64,000 bases of DNA from VXMF01 sp965206775. Its GTDB lineage: Bacteria > Acidobacteriota > Terriglobia > Bryobacterales > UBA6623. Positions 26,336-36,035 of the stretch are shown piece after piece (position 1 is the first letter of the stretch; every line of letters starts with the position of its first letter). Below the pieces are notes generated by a model. It was not told the origin of the DNA, ran no database searches, and saw only the letters and a list, made by a program, of their open reading frames with translations. The DNA is taken from contig CBDBKU010000003.1 of NCBI GenBank assembly GCA_965206775.1, positions 2,666,001 through 2,730,000 on the forward strand. The letters run 5' to 3'. The position numbers and the translations under genes are program-made.

Positions 26336-26920
26336 ATGCAATTCGATACCCAGCTTCTTCTGCAAATCGTCGCGAGCTTCGTGATTGGCTCGATTCCGTT
26401 CTCCATGATCGCGATGTGGGGATCAGGTACAGATATCCGCGACATCGGATCGGGCAATCCAGGCTTTAACAACGTGCTCCGATTCAGCAAGAGGCGCGCC
26501 CTGATCGCCTTGATGGGCGATGTAGGCAAGGGTTTTGTTCCGGTCTGGCTGTTCTACTCGCCGGATCAGTTCGTTAACTACGGCTGGCTCTTCGGCATAT
26601 GCGCGGTGTTTGGCCACTGCTACTCGCCGTGGTTGAAGTTCCAGGGCGGCAAGGGCATCGCGACGTCGGCGGGCGCCATGCTGGGAATCTACCCGCTGCT
26701 CGCCGCCGGGGCCATGGGTTTCTTCGTGGTGGTCCGGATTCTGGGCAGCAAGGTCAACCTGAACGAGCGCGGCGCTTCGGCCTCGCTGCTGACGTGGGTG
26801 TTCTTCACAGTCCTGACGCACTTGCAATTCGGCATGCCGGACACGAAGTACTCGGCGCTGATGACGGGATTTCTCGTCTGGCGGCACAAGTCCAATGTCC
26901 TCAGGATGCTGGGACGCTAG
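26336..26920 (+). CDS. plsY: Glycerol-3-phosphate acyltransferase PlsY
   Basis: A 194-residue inner-membrane enzyme that transfers acyl groups from acyl phosphate to glycerol 3-phosphate, the first step of phospholipid synthesis. The three family motifs are present: GSIPFS near residue 18, the substrate loop DIGSGNPGFNNVLR near residues 35-48 and KFQGGKGIATSAGAMLG near 101-117. ATG 26336 is used; an in-frame GTG at 26324 overlaps the nupC stop (GTGA) and would add four residues. It is co-directional with nupC and the EVE gene. Confidence 0.92.
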   Translation: MQFDTQLLLQIVASFVIGSIPFSMIAMWGSGTDIRDIGSGNPGFNNVLRFSKRRALIALMGDVGKGFVPVWLFYSPDQFVNYGWLFGICAVFGHCYSPWLKFQGGKGIATSAGAMLGIYPLLAAGAMGFFVVVRILGSKVNLNERGASASLLTWVFFTVLTHLQFGMPDTKYSALMTGFLVWRHKSNVLRMLGR

Positions 26921-26953
26921 CGAGCGGGTCGCGCGGAGAACACCGCCGCGGTT

Positions 26954-26962
26954 TGCTATCCT
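26954..26962 (+). promoter_or_regulatory. Extended -10 box, EVE gene
   Basis: TGCTATCCT ends nine bases before the ATG at 26972, so the transcript would have almost no leader. No ribosome site is present. Confidence 0.35.
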
Positions 26963-26971
26963 GCCCCTCTC

Positions 26972-27406
26972 ATGGCATCGCAGCCGAACTTCTGGCTCGT
27001 CAAGTCGGAGCCCAACGCCTATTCTTGGGAGGACTTGGTCAATGACGGATGGACCTACTGGGACGGGGTCCGAAATTACGAGTCGCGCAACAACATGCGC
27101 AAGATGGCCAGAGGCGACCAGCTCCTGTACTACCACTCCGGCAAGGTGATGTCTGTCGTTGGGATCGCCGAGGTCATCCGGGAGCACTACCAAGATCCCA
27201 CCACCGACGACGCCCGATGGAGTGCCGTCGACATCAAGCCGGTGCAGCCCCTGCCTCGGCCCGTCGCGCTTAGGGAAATCAAAGAGGACTCCCGACTCGC
27301 CGAAATGCAGCTTGTACGAAGGGGCCGCCTTTCCGTGACGCCCGTGGCCGAAACCGAATACGGCATTGTCCTAGCTATGGCCGGGCTCGGCTTGGCCGAG
27401 CTTTAG
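26972..27406 (+). CDS. EVE domain-containing protein
   Basis: A 144-residue protein consisting of one EVE domain, a PUA-like fold that binds modified bases in DNA or RNA. The opening NFWLVKSEPNAYSWEDL, YWDGVRNYESRNNMRKM, GDQLLYYHSG and VVGIAEVIREHYQDP are all typical of the YLR-like/thymocyte nuclear protein 1 subgroup. It is full-length. The neighbours give no functional clue, and no restriction system lies near it. Confidence 0.93.
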   Translation: MASQPNFWLVKSEPNAYSWEDLVNDGWTYWDGVRNYESRNNMRKMARGDQLLYYHSGKVMSVVGIAEVIREHYQDPTTDDARWSAVDIKPVQPLPRPVALREIKEDSRLAEMQLVRRGRLSVTPVAETEYGIVLAMAGLGLAEL

Positions 27407-27457
27407 AAAGGATCCTCCGTGGAACCTCTAGTCCGCGAAGACACCTGCGAGCGGGAA

Positions 27458-28540
27458 TTAGTGGACGACCAAGCGCCGGCCACCGAATAGCTGGCCGGTC
27501 TCCTCGCTCCTCAAGCGCACCTCGACCTGATGGGCAGCTAGTTCTTCGTCTACTGCTCTGGGATAGTAGCCAACCACGTACTCGGTTTGGGCCAGCGTCG
27601 AGAGCGAAACCAAGATCTGGCGAATCACCGTGTTGTTTATAACTTCCAGGTCGTAGCTGCGCCCCCCAGTCTTCTCCCCCAGGTCCGCGAAGACTCGCTG
27701 GAGAGTCTCCTGCGCGCGCGCATTCGATGACCTCTGGAGTTGCCTTGTTGGCTGCGGTCTCGGAAAGAACTCTACGTCGCTCGGTCGGTCGTTGGCAGGG
27801 TTGGGGTGCCGTTCCAGGGTCGCACTGCCGGCCTGGCCCTGCGCGCGCTTGATAATGCGATCATGGCCCAGCACGACGGGATAGATGGGGATTCCGAAAG
27901 CATTCGCAGACCGGGCGACCAACGCTGGGTCCAGGTTGGTTGTGCTGAGTCCGTCCGAGAACACAACCATCATCCGCGACACGTTTCCTCCTCGATTTGC
28001 GGCATCGCGTGCGGTCTGCATGATCGCTTCGTAGACGCGGCTGCCGCCAGCCTCGGAGGCGAACGACTGGTCCAAAGCCTTCTGGAGCTTCGCAAGGTCG
28101 CGCGTCGGCCCGGTGAAGCGCTTCAGATTGTTCGCGAAGCCGTAGACCGAGATCTGCACATCTTTCCTGAGTCCCTTCAGCATCGCACTCCGGATGGTGT
28201 TGAAATCGAGCAGCCCGGGCGTCATCACGCTGTAGCTGAAATCGATCAGGAAGATAATCTCGGTCGGGACGGTCCGCTCTTCCGCGGACTCACCTTCCGG
28301 CGGGGGCCCCTCGACGAATGCGATGCTCTGCGTCACGCCGTCCTCGAGCAATTCGAACGCCTCCGGTCCCAGCCCGTTCACCGAGGATTTCCTGTGGTAG
28401 ACATGCAGCGGTACGACTACGAGATTCGATTCCGCCGTGATGATCAGGCCCGGGCCTTCGTCCTCTCCCTCTGGGGCCTGGGCGACGGCAAGCGCCGCCG
28501 TCGCGAGAAGTACCAAGAGCAGTTGCGTGTACTTGAGCAT
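27458..28540 (-). CDS. Secreted VWA domain-containing protein
   Basis: A 360-residue exported protein of the VWFA-related type, common in Acidobacteriota. ATG 28540 opens the signal peptide MLKYTQLLLVLLATAALAVA. An N-terminal beta region (SNLVVVPLHVYHRKSSVNGL) is followed by the von Willebrand A domain with MIDAS DFSYS (in FLIDFSYSVM) and the SDGLSTTN strand. After a proline- and arginine-rich insert, the C-terminal ALVSLSTL-like region leads to EYVVGYYPRAVDEE. It probably binds a protein ligand through a metal ion. The function is unknown. Confidence 0.88.
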   Translation of the reverse strand: MLKYTQLLLVLLATAALAVAQAPEGEDEGPGLIITAESNLVVVPLHVYHRKSSVNGLGPEAFELLEDGVTQSIAFVEGPPPEGESAEERTVPTEIIFLIDFSYSVMTPGLLDFNTIRSAMLKGLRKDVQISVYGFANNLKRFTGPTRDLAKLQKALDQSFASEAGGSRVYEAIMQTARDAANRGGNVSRMMVVFSDGLSTTNLDPALVARSANAFGIPIYPVVLGHDRIIKRAQGQAGSATLERHPNPANDRPSDVEFFPRPQPTRQLQRSSNARAQETLQRVFADLGEKTGGRSYDLEVINNTVIRQILVSLSTLAQTEYVVGYYPRAVDEELAAHQVEVRLRSEETGQLFGGRRLVVH

Positions 28541-28908
28541 TGACGTGCACCTCGATCGTGCCAGAAAAGCCGCCAACCGCCGAAACTTGGCCTTCCCTGC
28601 CCGCAAGGCGGCAGGCGCGTGAAGTATAACAAAGCTCCCGGCCGCATGCTCGCGATGACTGCCGCATTGACCTCGTCAAACGTTGCTCTGGGATCCATCG
28701 AGGGAGGGTGACAGGGGGCTTCGCGCAGCCCATCATTCCCTCAGATTCCGCGGACGACCAGACTCTGGAGACTCTGTAAACACGGCGGCCGAACCCTGGC
28801 TGGGCATTGCGGTAAGATGAATCCGCTAGGGTCAAAGTGCCCACCGATGTCGACCGGCTTGCTCAGACCGGCATGTCTGGGAAGGGCTGAATAACAATAG
28901 AGGCAAGC
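28541..28908. other. Intergenic, 368 bases between divergent genes
   Basis: It must hold the promoters of both the VWA gene and the following oxidoreductase gene. No RNA gene or conserved site was recognised. Confidence 0.35.
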
Positions 28909-30252
28909 ATGACAACCAAAGAACGCGTCACGCGTAGAACATTTCTCTCGGGAGCGGCATCGACGTCGCTCGGGATGACCATCGTCCCGGCGTCGGTGAT
29001 AGCAAAGCCCGCTCCGAGCGATCGCTTGAACTTCGGGCATATCGGGCTCGGGGGCCGCGGGCGCCGGTTCCTGCGCCCGCTCGCGCATCTAGAGCAGAAG
29101 GTCGTTCCGTGGGAAAACCTCGGCGGAGCCGGGGACCGCTACATGCGGCCGGCCCTCTCCACTGCCCTTTGCGACGTGGACTCCAGCCGCCTCGACATGT
29201 CCGCGACGATGGTCGGCGGCAAGCCAAGGCTGTTCAAGGATTTCCGCCGCCTGCTCGAGCAGAAGGACCTGGATGCAGTGTTTATCGCTGCCCCGGACCA
29301 CTGGCATGCGCTAATGACGATCATGGCCTGTCAGGCTGGCAAGGACGTGTACGTCGAGAAGCCTGCTGCCAAGACGGTCGAGGAAGGCCGCGCTATGGTG
29401 ACTGCTGCGGAGCGGTACGGACGCGTAGTGCAGGTGGGTTCGCAGGGGCGTTCTCAGGAAGCCTCATACTACGCAAAGAATTTCATCAACAACGGCCAGA
29501 TCGGCACCGTGAGCGAGGTCAAGTGCTGGCACTACGAGAACCCGCGCGGTGACTGGACGCCTGATTCGGAACCGCCATCGAGGCTCGACTACGACACGTG
29601 GCTCGGGCCGGCGCGCGAGATCCCTTACAACCAGACGCGGACCCACGGCAGCTTCCGCTGGATGCTCGACTTTGGCGGGGGCCAGATCCGCGATCGGGGC
29701 GCACACGTCATGAGCGTCGCCCAGTGGATCATGAATGCAGACAACACCGGGCCAGTCAGCGTCGAGGCAACGGGCGTGCCGCACCGCGGGGGAATCTACG
29801 ACTCTCCTGAGCACATGACAGTGACATACAAGTACAAGGATCCCGACTGGACGCTTATCTGGGCGCAGCCGGGCGAGCCGTCGCAGGAGTTGGACGCCCG
29901 GTACGGAGCTGTGTACTGGGGCGACAAGGGACGGCTTACAGTCACGTACGGCGACCGCAACACCACCGACACCGAACCGCAAGCCAAGGACTACGAGACC
30001 CCCTACGGTGGAGTCGAGGTCTTCAAGAGCCCCGGCCACGGGGAGAACTTCGAAGACTGCATTGTGTCGCGCGAGAAGCCAGTCATGGATATCGAGTCGG
30101 CGCACCGCGTCTCAGTCCTGTGCATCCTTGGCAATATTTCCTACCGCCTCCAACGCAGGCTCGACTGGGATCCGGTGAACGAGCAGGTGCGGAACGACCA
30201 GGAAGCGAACCGGATGCTGAGCCGTCCGGGTCGTGGGCCGTGGCACCTATAG
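28909..30252 (+). CDS. Tat-exported Gfo/Idh/MocA family oxidoreductase
   Basis: A 447-residue dehydrogenase with the twin-arginine signal RVTRRTFLSGAAS near residues 6-18. The Rossmann motif FGHIGLGGRGRRFL, the AAPDHWHALM strand and VEKPAAKTVEEGR match the family, and the C-terminal domain ends with NISYRLQRRLDWDP as in its paralogue at 22.8 kb. It probably oxidises a sugar or glycoside outside the cytoplasm. The HEAT-repeat protein gene follows after 63 bases and may be in the same operon. Confidence 0.93.
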   Translation: MTTKERVTRRTFLSGAASTSLGMTIVPASVIAKPAPSDRLNFGHIGLGGRGRRFLRPLAHLEQKVVPWENLGGAGDRYMRPALSTALCDVDSSRLDMSATMVGGKPRLFKDFRRLLEQKDLDAVFIAAPDHWHALMTIMACQAGKDVYVEKPAAKTVEEGRAMVTAAERYGRVVQVGSQGRSQEASYYAKNFINNGQIGTVSEVKCWHYENPRGDWTPDSEPPSRLDYDTWLGPAREIPYNQTRTHGSFRWMLDFGGGQIRDRGAHVMSVAQWIMNADNTGPVSVEATGVPHRGGIYDSPEHMTVTYKYKDPDWTLIWAQPGEPSQELDARYGAVYWGDKGRLTVTYGDRNTTDTEPQAKDYETPYGGVEVFKSPGHGENFEDCIVSREKPVMDIESAHRVSVLCILGNISYRLQRRLDWDPVNEQVRNDQEANRMLSRPGRGPWHL

Positions 30253-30315
30253 ACGGCAAGCGACAGCAGATTTTTCCGGAGCCCAACGAATACGGAACGC
30301 AGAGAGAATCAAGCC

Positions 30316-31362
30316 ATGACCAAGCCAAGCACGAGCCGAAACATAGTTTCTCAGTCACGAGCTGTCGCCATTGCCGCGACCGCGCTTTCAGCTTCCGGGG
30401 CGGCAGCCGCCGAAGCAGAGGACAAGTTCCTCGAAGGACTCCGTAGCGATGACGAAGACGTCAACTACGAGGCGTGGTCGACCGCCGGCAACATGGATCC
30501 CAGCGTCATCCCGGCGGTAAGCGAGCTGCTTACATCCAAGAAGCCGAACGTCCGCAAGGCGGCCGAGGAGTCGCTCAAGAACATCGTGCATTCAGTAGGC
30601 AAGGTGATCAATCCGCAAAGTCTCGGCGCCAATACCGGACGGCCGGACGATCCGGGACGGATGGACCGGAGGCAGCAGGTCGTGAGGCAGCTCCGTTCGA
30701 TCGTGGGCGGCAAGGGACACCTCACCGAAAAGACGACGGCGCTGAGGCACCTGTCGCTTATTGCTACCACCGATGATGTCGACGAGATCAGCACGCACAT
30801 CCGCGATGCTCAGTTACGAGAGGAAGTGGCGTTCTGCCTGGAACGGATCCCCGGCAAGGCGTCTGAAGAGGCGCTTCTGGCGGCATTGCCGTCCGCTGCG
30901 GACGACTTCAAGCCTCGGATCCTCGCCGCACTAGGGCATCGTCGGGCCGATGAAGCGGTCGCGGCATGCGTGGACGCCATGGGATCTCCGGACCCCGCTA
31001 TCGCCATCGCCGGCATGAGAGCCTGGGGCCGGATCGGAACCTTCACCGGAAGCGAGATCGACTTCCCAGATCGAGACTCTTTGAGCGAATGGCAGGGCAT
31101 CGACTTCGATGACAGCATGCTTCGATACGCGGACGCGCAAGTAGGAAAGGGCCACCCGGGCGGAGCGGAGTCGATCTACTTCGAGGCGCTCGACCGCGAG
31201 GAGGAGCATCTTCAGTGCGCCGCTATCATTGGCCTCGCGAACATAGGGACTGCGAAGGCAGCGGCCGCGATCTTCCCCAAGCTGAACAGCGACCACAGTG
31301 TCGTGAGGATCACCGCTCGCCAAGCGTGGTCAAGACTTGCAAGCCCGGACAGCGACGGCTGA
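30316..31362 (+). CDS. Exported HEAT-repeat protein
   Basis: A 348-residue protein with a signal-like N-terminus (AVAIAATALSASGAAAAEA, about residues 16-34) and a series of alpha-helical HEAT-type repeats, for example SVIPAVSELLTSKKPNVRKA (about 57-76), ALRHLSLIATTDDVDEI and the final AAAIFPKLNSDHSVVRITA. Such repeats form a protein-binding solenoid. Its position right after a Tat-type Gfo/Idh gene suggests the two act together, for example as scaffold and enzyme. No enzymatic motif was seen. Confidence 0.75.
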   Translation: MTKPSTSRNIVSQSRAVAIAATALSASGAAAAEAEDKFLEGLRSDDEDVNYEAWSTAGNMDPSVIPAVSELLTSKKPNVRKAAEESLKNIVHSVGKVINPQSLGANTGRPDDPGRMDRRQQVVRQLRSIVGGKGHLTEKTTALRHLSLIATTDDVDEISTHIRDAQLREEVAFCLERIPGKASEEALLAALPSAADDFKPRILAALGHRRADEAVAACVDAMGSPDPAIAIAGMRAWGRIGTFTGSEIDFPDRDSLSEWQGIDFDDSMLRYADAQVGKGHPGGAESIYFEALDREEEHLQCAAIIGLANIGTAKAAAAIFPKLNSDHSVVRITARQAWSRLASPDSDG

Positions 31363-31463
31363 CGATCTCTTGGGCCGAGCCCTGACCTGTGGTGCTGCCG
31401 GTTCGCTCAAACTGGCGCCCGAGAAGTTGCCAACCGAGCCAGGTCGCCTAGGAGACCCTCGGG

Positions 31464-31760
31464 TTGAGGGTTCGCGATAAACGCGCTGCGAGGGTAGCGA
31501 AGCTTGCCGAGTTGCTCCAATCGCAGAACAGAATCAAGGTGCGGGTGACGCCCAAGGCGGCTCGGAACCGGGTTGAAATCGAAGACGGCCCAGACGGCTC
31601 AACAACCTTCCGGGTATGGGTGACATCAGCGCCCGAGAAAGGCAAGGCTAACCTTCAAGTCCTCCGTCTCATCGCGGATGAACTCGGCCTGCCGAGATCG
31701 CGCCTCGCAATTACTCAAGGCCTCAACGGCCGCGATAAAACTATCAGCTTCCGAATCTAG
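31464..31760 (+). CDS. DUF167 (YggU-like) family protein
   Basis: A 98-residue protein with the DUF167 core IKVRVTPKAARNRVEIED, FRVWVTSAPEKGKANLQVLRL and SRLAITQGLNGRDKTISFRI. The function of the family is unknown. The TTG start at 31464 is supported by AGGAG nine bases upstream; the first 24 residues precede the usual family start. The gene ends about 110 bases before the candidate island boundary. Confidence 0.82.
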   Translation: MRVRDKRAARVAKLAELLQSQNRIKVRVTPKAARNRVEIEDGPDGSTTFRVWVTSAPEKGKANLQVLRLIADELGLPRSRLAITQGLNGRDKTISFRI

Positions 31761-31871
31761 TCACACGCCCACTCATTGGGAGGCACTCCCTGCCTTGCCG
31801 AGCACATTCGGGCTAGCGCTGTACTCTCCACACGTGCCAAGGGGCGACCGCTGGGCTTATCTGGCCGGAGT

Positions 31872-31885
31872 TGGTTGCGGGGGAG
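31872..31885 (+). repeat. Candidate attL: copy of tRNA-fMet 3' end
   Basis: TGGTTGCGGGGGAG is identical to 36633-36646, the last 14 bases of the initiator tRNA gene read on the plus strand, and has the same orientation. The match begins exactly at the CCA end. Integrase-relic homology starts immediately to its right. Confidence 0.5.
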
Positions 31886-32560
31886 TCGACACCGTGCACC
31901 AGGGCGAGCACAACGGGGTCAAGGGAGTCCGGCATATCAACGCGGTCGACGAAGTGACGCAGTACCAGTACGTGGGCATGGTCGAGAACATCTCGGAGTA
32001 CTCCCTGCTGCCGGTGCTGGAGCGACTGCTGCAGGCGTTCCCCTTTGCCGTCAAGGGCTTCCACTCCGACAACGGCTCAGAGTACATCAACCACACCGTG
32101 GCGGCGTTGCTGCGCAAGCTGCACATCGGGGAATTCACCAAATCGCGTCCGCCCCGCAGCAACGACAACGCGCTGTGCGAATCGAAGAACGGCACGACGG
32201 TGCGACGGTTCTGGGGCCGCGGCGACATCGCGAAAACCTATGCCGGACGCCTGCACGCGTTCAACCGCGAGATGCTGTCGCCCGACCTGAACTACCCCCG
32301 TCCGTGCTTCTTCCCGCACGAGCAGGTCGACGCCCAGGGACGGGCCCGCGAGCGCTATCGCTACGAGGACATTCACACGCCCCTACGAGAAGTTCAAGGC
32401 GCTGCCGGACGCAGCGTCCCTGCTGCGGCCTAGGCTGAGCTTCGAGCAGCTTGACGCGGAGGCGCATGCGCGCAGCGACAACCAAGCCGTGGCGCAGTTG
32501 TACGCCGCGCGGGAGGCCCTGTTCCTGGAACGGCCCTACGAGCGGATGGCGGTGGCCTGA
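31886..32560 (+). pseudogene. Truncated, frameshifted DDE integrase-type transposase
   Basis: The catalytic core of a retroviral-type integrase: VDTVHQGEH (first Asp), KGFHSDNGSEYINH (second Asp) and NALCESKNGTTVRRF (Glu). Homology begins abruptly at 31886, so the N-terminal DNA-binding half is gone. At 32380-32383 an extra C in a run of Cs shifts the frame. The shifted frame continues as TPYEKFKALPDAASLL and ends at TGA 32558-32560, giving the expected C-terminus. It is therefore an inactive remnant of an insertion sequence, not the enzyme that moved the candidate island. Confidence 0.8.
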
Positions 32561-33052
32561 GGCCTGCCGTTCATGCTAATGTCACATTCGAAAGTGCTCC
32601 CGTTTGCAGGCCGGCCGGAACGGCCCCGGCGAGTGCGTTCCGCCACCCCCGAATTTCGTGTCGCCACCGGACGGGGCCGCCCCCCCCCGGCCCAGTGCAG
32701 CTCATGCTTATCTTTCTACTGGAAAGGACGGAATAAGACTTGGAATTCTCAGGTGTCCGATCTAATTTACCTGAAGGAGTCCGACACGGTGATGGCCCTG
32801 TGCGACCAGTGGTGGATTCCTGACAAGACTGGTCTGCACCGTTCGCGATAATTGTTCTTGCCGCCCTTGTTCGACAGCGAAACGGGTACCGGGCGGATGG
32901 TCTGTAGGGATTCCTGGAATCCATTGGACGGTGTTGAAGATTAGGAGGCTGCTTGCTGTGAAGACAGAGCAGAAAATAGAACGCACGCGGCTCATCTTGT
33001 TGATACGTTAGAGCAATCCAATTAACATTCGCAGAAGCGATAGGAGGCAAGA
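32561..33052. other. Non-coding remainder of IS relic and upstream region of Gfo/Idh gene
   Basis: No open gene is supported. Base composition falls from GC-rich to mixed after about 32700, unlike the core genes nearby. A good ribosome site (AGGAGG) lies just before 33053. Confidence 0.4.
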
Positions 33053-34264
33053 ATGAAACCCAACGAATCTCGAAGGATTTTTCTTAAGACTATTGCGGCA
33101 TCCACATGCGTGGCCGGCGCGAGCGGCCTGAGCCTGCAGGCCAGCGCGGCACAGGAAAACACGATTCAAGGTTTCGACGATACCGAAACCACGGTCCAGA
33201 ATGATTCGGTGTGGCGGCCCGTGTCCGAACGGAAGATACGCGTCGGCATCGCCGGCTATGGAGTCTGCAAGTTCGGGGCGTATTTCGGTTTCCAAGACCA
33301 TCCCAACGTGGAGGTGGCAGCGGTCACCGACTTGATCCCCGAACGATGCGAAGGCTTGGCCAAGGCATGCCGCTGTGAAAAGACCTACCCGAGCCTTGAG
33401 GAGATGGTGAAAGACGATTCGCTGGAAGCGATTTTCGTCGCCACCGACGCGCCCAGCCATGCACAACACTGCATCGATGTTCTTGGGCATGGGAAGCATG
33501 TCTGTACCGCGGTACCCGCCGTGTTTGGGTCGCTCGAAGACGCCGACCGTGTCTTCGAGGTGGTGAAGAGAACCGGACTCAAGTACATGATGTTTGAGAC
33601 TTCGGCTTATCACAGCGAGTGCTATGCCATGCGTGCCCTCTACAATGCGGGCGAATTTGGAAAGATGGTCTATTCGGAGGGCGAGTACTATCACTATATG
33701 GCCACGCCCATCGACTCCTACAAGGGATGGCGTGTCGGCCTGCCGCCTCAGTTGTATCCGACTCATTCCAACGCCTACTACACGTGCGTGACCGGAGGAA
33801 GCTTTACGGAAGTGTCGTGCATGGGCCTTCCCAGTACCATCCCGCACCTTCAGAAAGAGAACAATGCATTCGGGAACCCCTTCGGCACTGAAATCGCCCT
33901 GATGCGCACCAGCGAAGGAGGAATGGCCCGTATGGCCGTGAGTTGGGACACCCCCGGCAACGGGGGCGAACAGGGCCGCGTCCGCGGAGAAAAAGGTTCG
34001 ATGGATAGCCTAGTCATCTCCCCCGAGCGGAAAGTGGCCAGCCTAAACCTGGCGAAACCGCCGCTACCGCCGTCCGTTGACCCCGGCGGCCACGGTGGTT
34101 CCCATGGCTTTCTCATGGACGAGTTCGTCACGGCTATCCTCCAGGACCGCACCCCGCTGGTGAACGTCGCTTGGGCGCTCAACATGTCGGTGGCGGGGGT
34201 GGTCTCCCACCAGTCCGCGCTCAATGATGGTGAATTGCTCAAGATCCCCCAATACGCAATCTGA
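33053..34264 (+). CDS. Gfo/Idh/MocA family oxidoreductase (island-borne)
   Basis: A 403-residue protein with a secretion signal (ESRRIFLKTIAASTCVAGAS, Tat-like) and the Rossmann motif RVGIAGYGVCKFGAYFGF (about residues 61-78), then FVATDAPSHAQHCIDVLGHG. It is clearly diverged from the two core-genome paralogues: the usual EKP catalytic motif reads TAVPAVF here, so the normal lysine is absent. It may have a different reaction or be non-catalytic. It has a strong AGGAGG ribosome site. The sulfatase downstream suggests a role with sulfated sugars, which is inference from context. Confidence 0.85.
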   Translation: MKPNESRRIFLKTIAASTCVAGASGLSLQASAAQENTIQGFDDTETTVQNDSVWRPVSERKIRVGIAGYGVCKFGAYFGFQDHPNVEVAAVTDLIPERCEGLAKACRCEKTYPSLEEMVKDDSLEAIFVATDAPSHAQHCIDVLGHGKHVCTAVPAVFGSLEDADRVFEVVKRTGLKYMMFETSAYHSECYAMRALYNAGEFGKMVYSEGEYYHYMATPIDSYKGWRVGLPPQLYPTHSNAYYTCVTGGSFTEVSCMGLPSTIPHLQKENNAFGNPFGTEIALMRTSEGGMARMAVSWDTPGNGGEQGRVRGEKGSMDSLVISPERKVASLNLAKPPLPPSVDPGGHGGSHGFLMDEFVTAILQDRTPLVNVAWALNMSVAGVVSHQSALNDGELLKIPQYAI

Positions 34265-34490
34265 GAAGGTTAGACGCTTCGGCGTGGCGTCAACGTCCAC
34301 CTCCAGCCCATCGCATGGTCCCCGGCCAACGCCGAAGAAGCGTCGAAGGTCTATCGGAGGGAAGACTGATCTGTTTCGCGGTAGACCGGTGTTCGGGCGC
34401 GCTTCGCGCAACGGTATTCCACTTAACCATAGGACAGAGCAGTGAAGAGAATGCACCACGGGGTCAATCCGATCAAATAGAGCTGAGAAG

Positions 34491-36035
34491 ATGAAGATGT
34501 TAGCCATGAGAAGACGGAGGAAATGCTTGGGTCTTTGGGTGCTTGGGTGTTTCGTTGCCTGGGCATTTCCATCCGCCGCGCTTGCGGCGGATACGGTGGA
34601 CGGTGAGACCCCCAACAAACGACCGAATATCCTTCTCATGATCGCGGATGACATGTCGTGGAAGGACTGGGGTATCTACGGCAACACGTTTGCGAAGACG
34701 CCTCACATCGACAGGGCGGCGGCGGAAGGGGTCCGGTTCACCAACGCATACAACGCCTCTCCGGTGTGCCATCCCTCCCGGTCGGCTCTATTGACGGGTC
34801 AGGACATCTGGCGGCTGCGCGACGCGGCCGTGTTCGGTGGGACCTTGCACAACACCTTCGACACCTATCCGTCGATGCTGAGGGAAGCCGGCTACAAGGT
34901 TGCGCACAGCGGAAAGGGCTGGGGGCCAGGCTTCACGGAGCCGGGCGGGTGGACGGTTCCTCCTGCGGGAAAGGTTGCCCGTCTCCCGCAAATTCTCGCC
35001 AATGCAGAAGGTGGCGACAGACCATTCTGCTTCTGGTGGGGAACGATCCTGGGTCATCGCGAGTTTGACTACAAGCCGGATGGCCGTGCCTTGGACACGA
35101 TTGAGGTGCCTACCTACCTGCCGGACACGCGAGCCGTGCGCGAAGACTACGGGGGTTTTTACCAGGAGGTCGAGGCTTTCGATGCGGAAGTTGGCAAGGT
35201 GGTGGCGGCGCTCGAGCAGGCCGGCCTGACCGAAGACACGATCCTGATCATCACGTCCGATCACGGGCAGCCCTGGCCGCGGGGCAAGGGTAGCCTTTAC
35301 GACATGGGGACACGTGTCCCGTTGATCGTCCGATGGCCTGAGAAGATCAAACCGAGCCGGGTGGTGGACGACTTCGTCAACTTTATAGACCTCGCCCCCA
35401 CGATCGTGGACGCAGCCGGTCTCGCTGCCAGCGAGCAGATGACCGGCAAGAGCCTCATGAAGATTCTCCTTTCCGACCGAAGCGGGGTCATCGAGAAGGG
35501 GCGCGATCGGACGCACTTTGCACTCGAAGCCCATCACACGGTCGGGCCTTATCAGGCTTGGCTTGGTTACATGTCCGGTCGGGCGATTCGAACCGACAAG
35601 CACCTCTACATCCGCAACTACCCGCGCCAAGGGCATCGCGGCTGGAAACCAGTTCAGAGCGGCCCGACCGTCGGAATCATGCAGAAGGAAATGGCAGCGG
35701 ACGAAACCGTGAGGCGCAACTATGAATTGTGCTTCGGACTCCGGCCCGAGGAAGAGCTCTACGACGTCAAGGCCGACCCGTATCAGATGTATAACCTAGC
35801 CGACGACGCCCGGTCCGCCGAGGTCAAGAAAACCCTGCGAAAGGCCCTGGCGGATTACCTGAGAGCGACGGATGACCCTCGTGCGGCGGGCCGTGGCGGA
35901 GTTTTTGCACGCTACCCCATTTGGGCGGGCGGTTCGAAAAGCCAAATGGGTGGTTACAACCGCGCCGGGCAGTTGGAATTGTTTCATCACTCTCGATACG
36001 CCCAGTGGATGAACGAAAACCATCCTAATCAATAG
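34491..36035 (+). CDS. Secreted sulfatase, heparan N-sulfatase-like
   Basis: A 514-residue type I sulfatase with a signal peptide (about residues 11-33, ending SAALAAD). The metal motif LLMIADDMSWKDWGIYGN and formylglycine motif VCHPSRSALLTGQ are present, with HSGKGWGPGF, SDHGQPWPRGKGSLYDMG and VPLIVRWPEKI. The overall plan is like N-sulfoglucosamine sulfohydrolases and bacterial glycan sulfatases. It would remove sulfate from glycans in the periplasm. It lies in the candidate island after the Gfo/Idh gene, with a gap of 226 bases. Confidence 0.92.
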   Translation: MKMLAMRRRRKCLGLWVLGCFVAWAFPSAALAADTVDGETPNKRPNILLMIADDMSWKDWGIYGNTFAKTPHIDRAAAEGVRFTNAYNASPVCHPSRSALLTGQDIWRLRDAAVFGGTLHNTFDTYPSMLREAGYKVAHSGKGWGPGFTEPGGWTVPPAGKVARLPQILANAEGGDRPFCFWWGTILGHREFDYKPDGRALDTIEVPTYLPDTRAVREDYGGFYQEVEAFDAEVGKVVAALEQAGLTEDTILIITSDHGQPWPRGKGSLYDMGTRVPLIVRWPEKIKPSRVVDDFVNFIDLAPTIVDAAGLAASEQMTGKSLMKILLSDRSGVIEKGRDRTHFALEAHHTVGPYQAWLGYMSGRAIRTDKHLYIRNYPRQGHRGWKPVQSGPTVGIMQKEMAADETVRRNYELCFGLRPEEELYDVKADPYQMYNLADDARSAEVKKTLRKALADYLRATDDPRAAGRGGVFARYPIWAGGSKSQMGGYNRAGQLELFHHSRYAQWMNENHPNQ

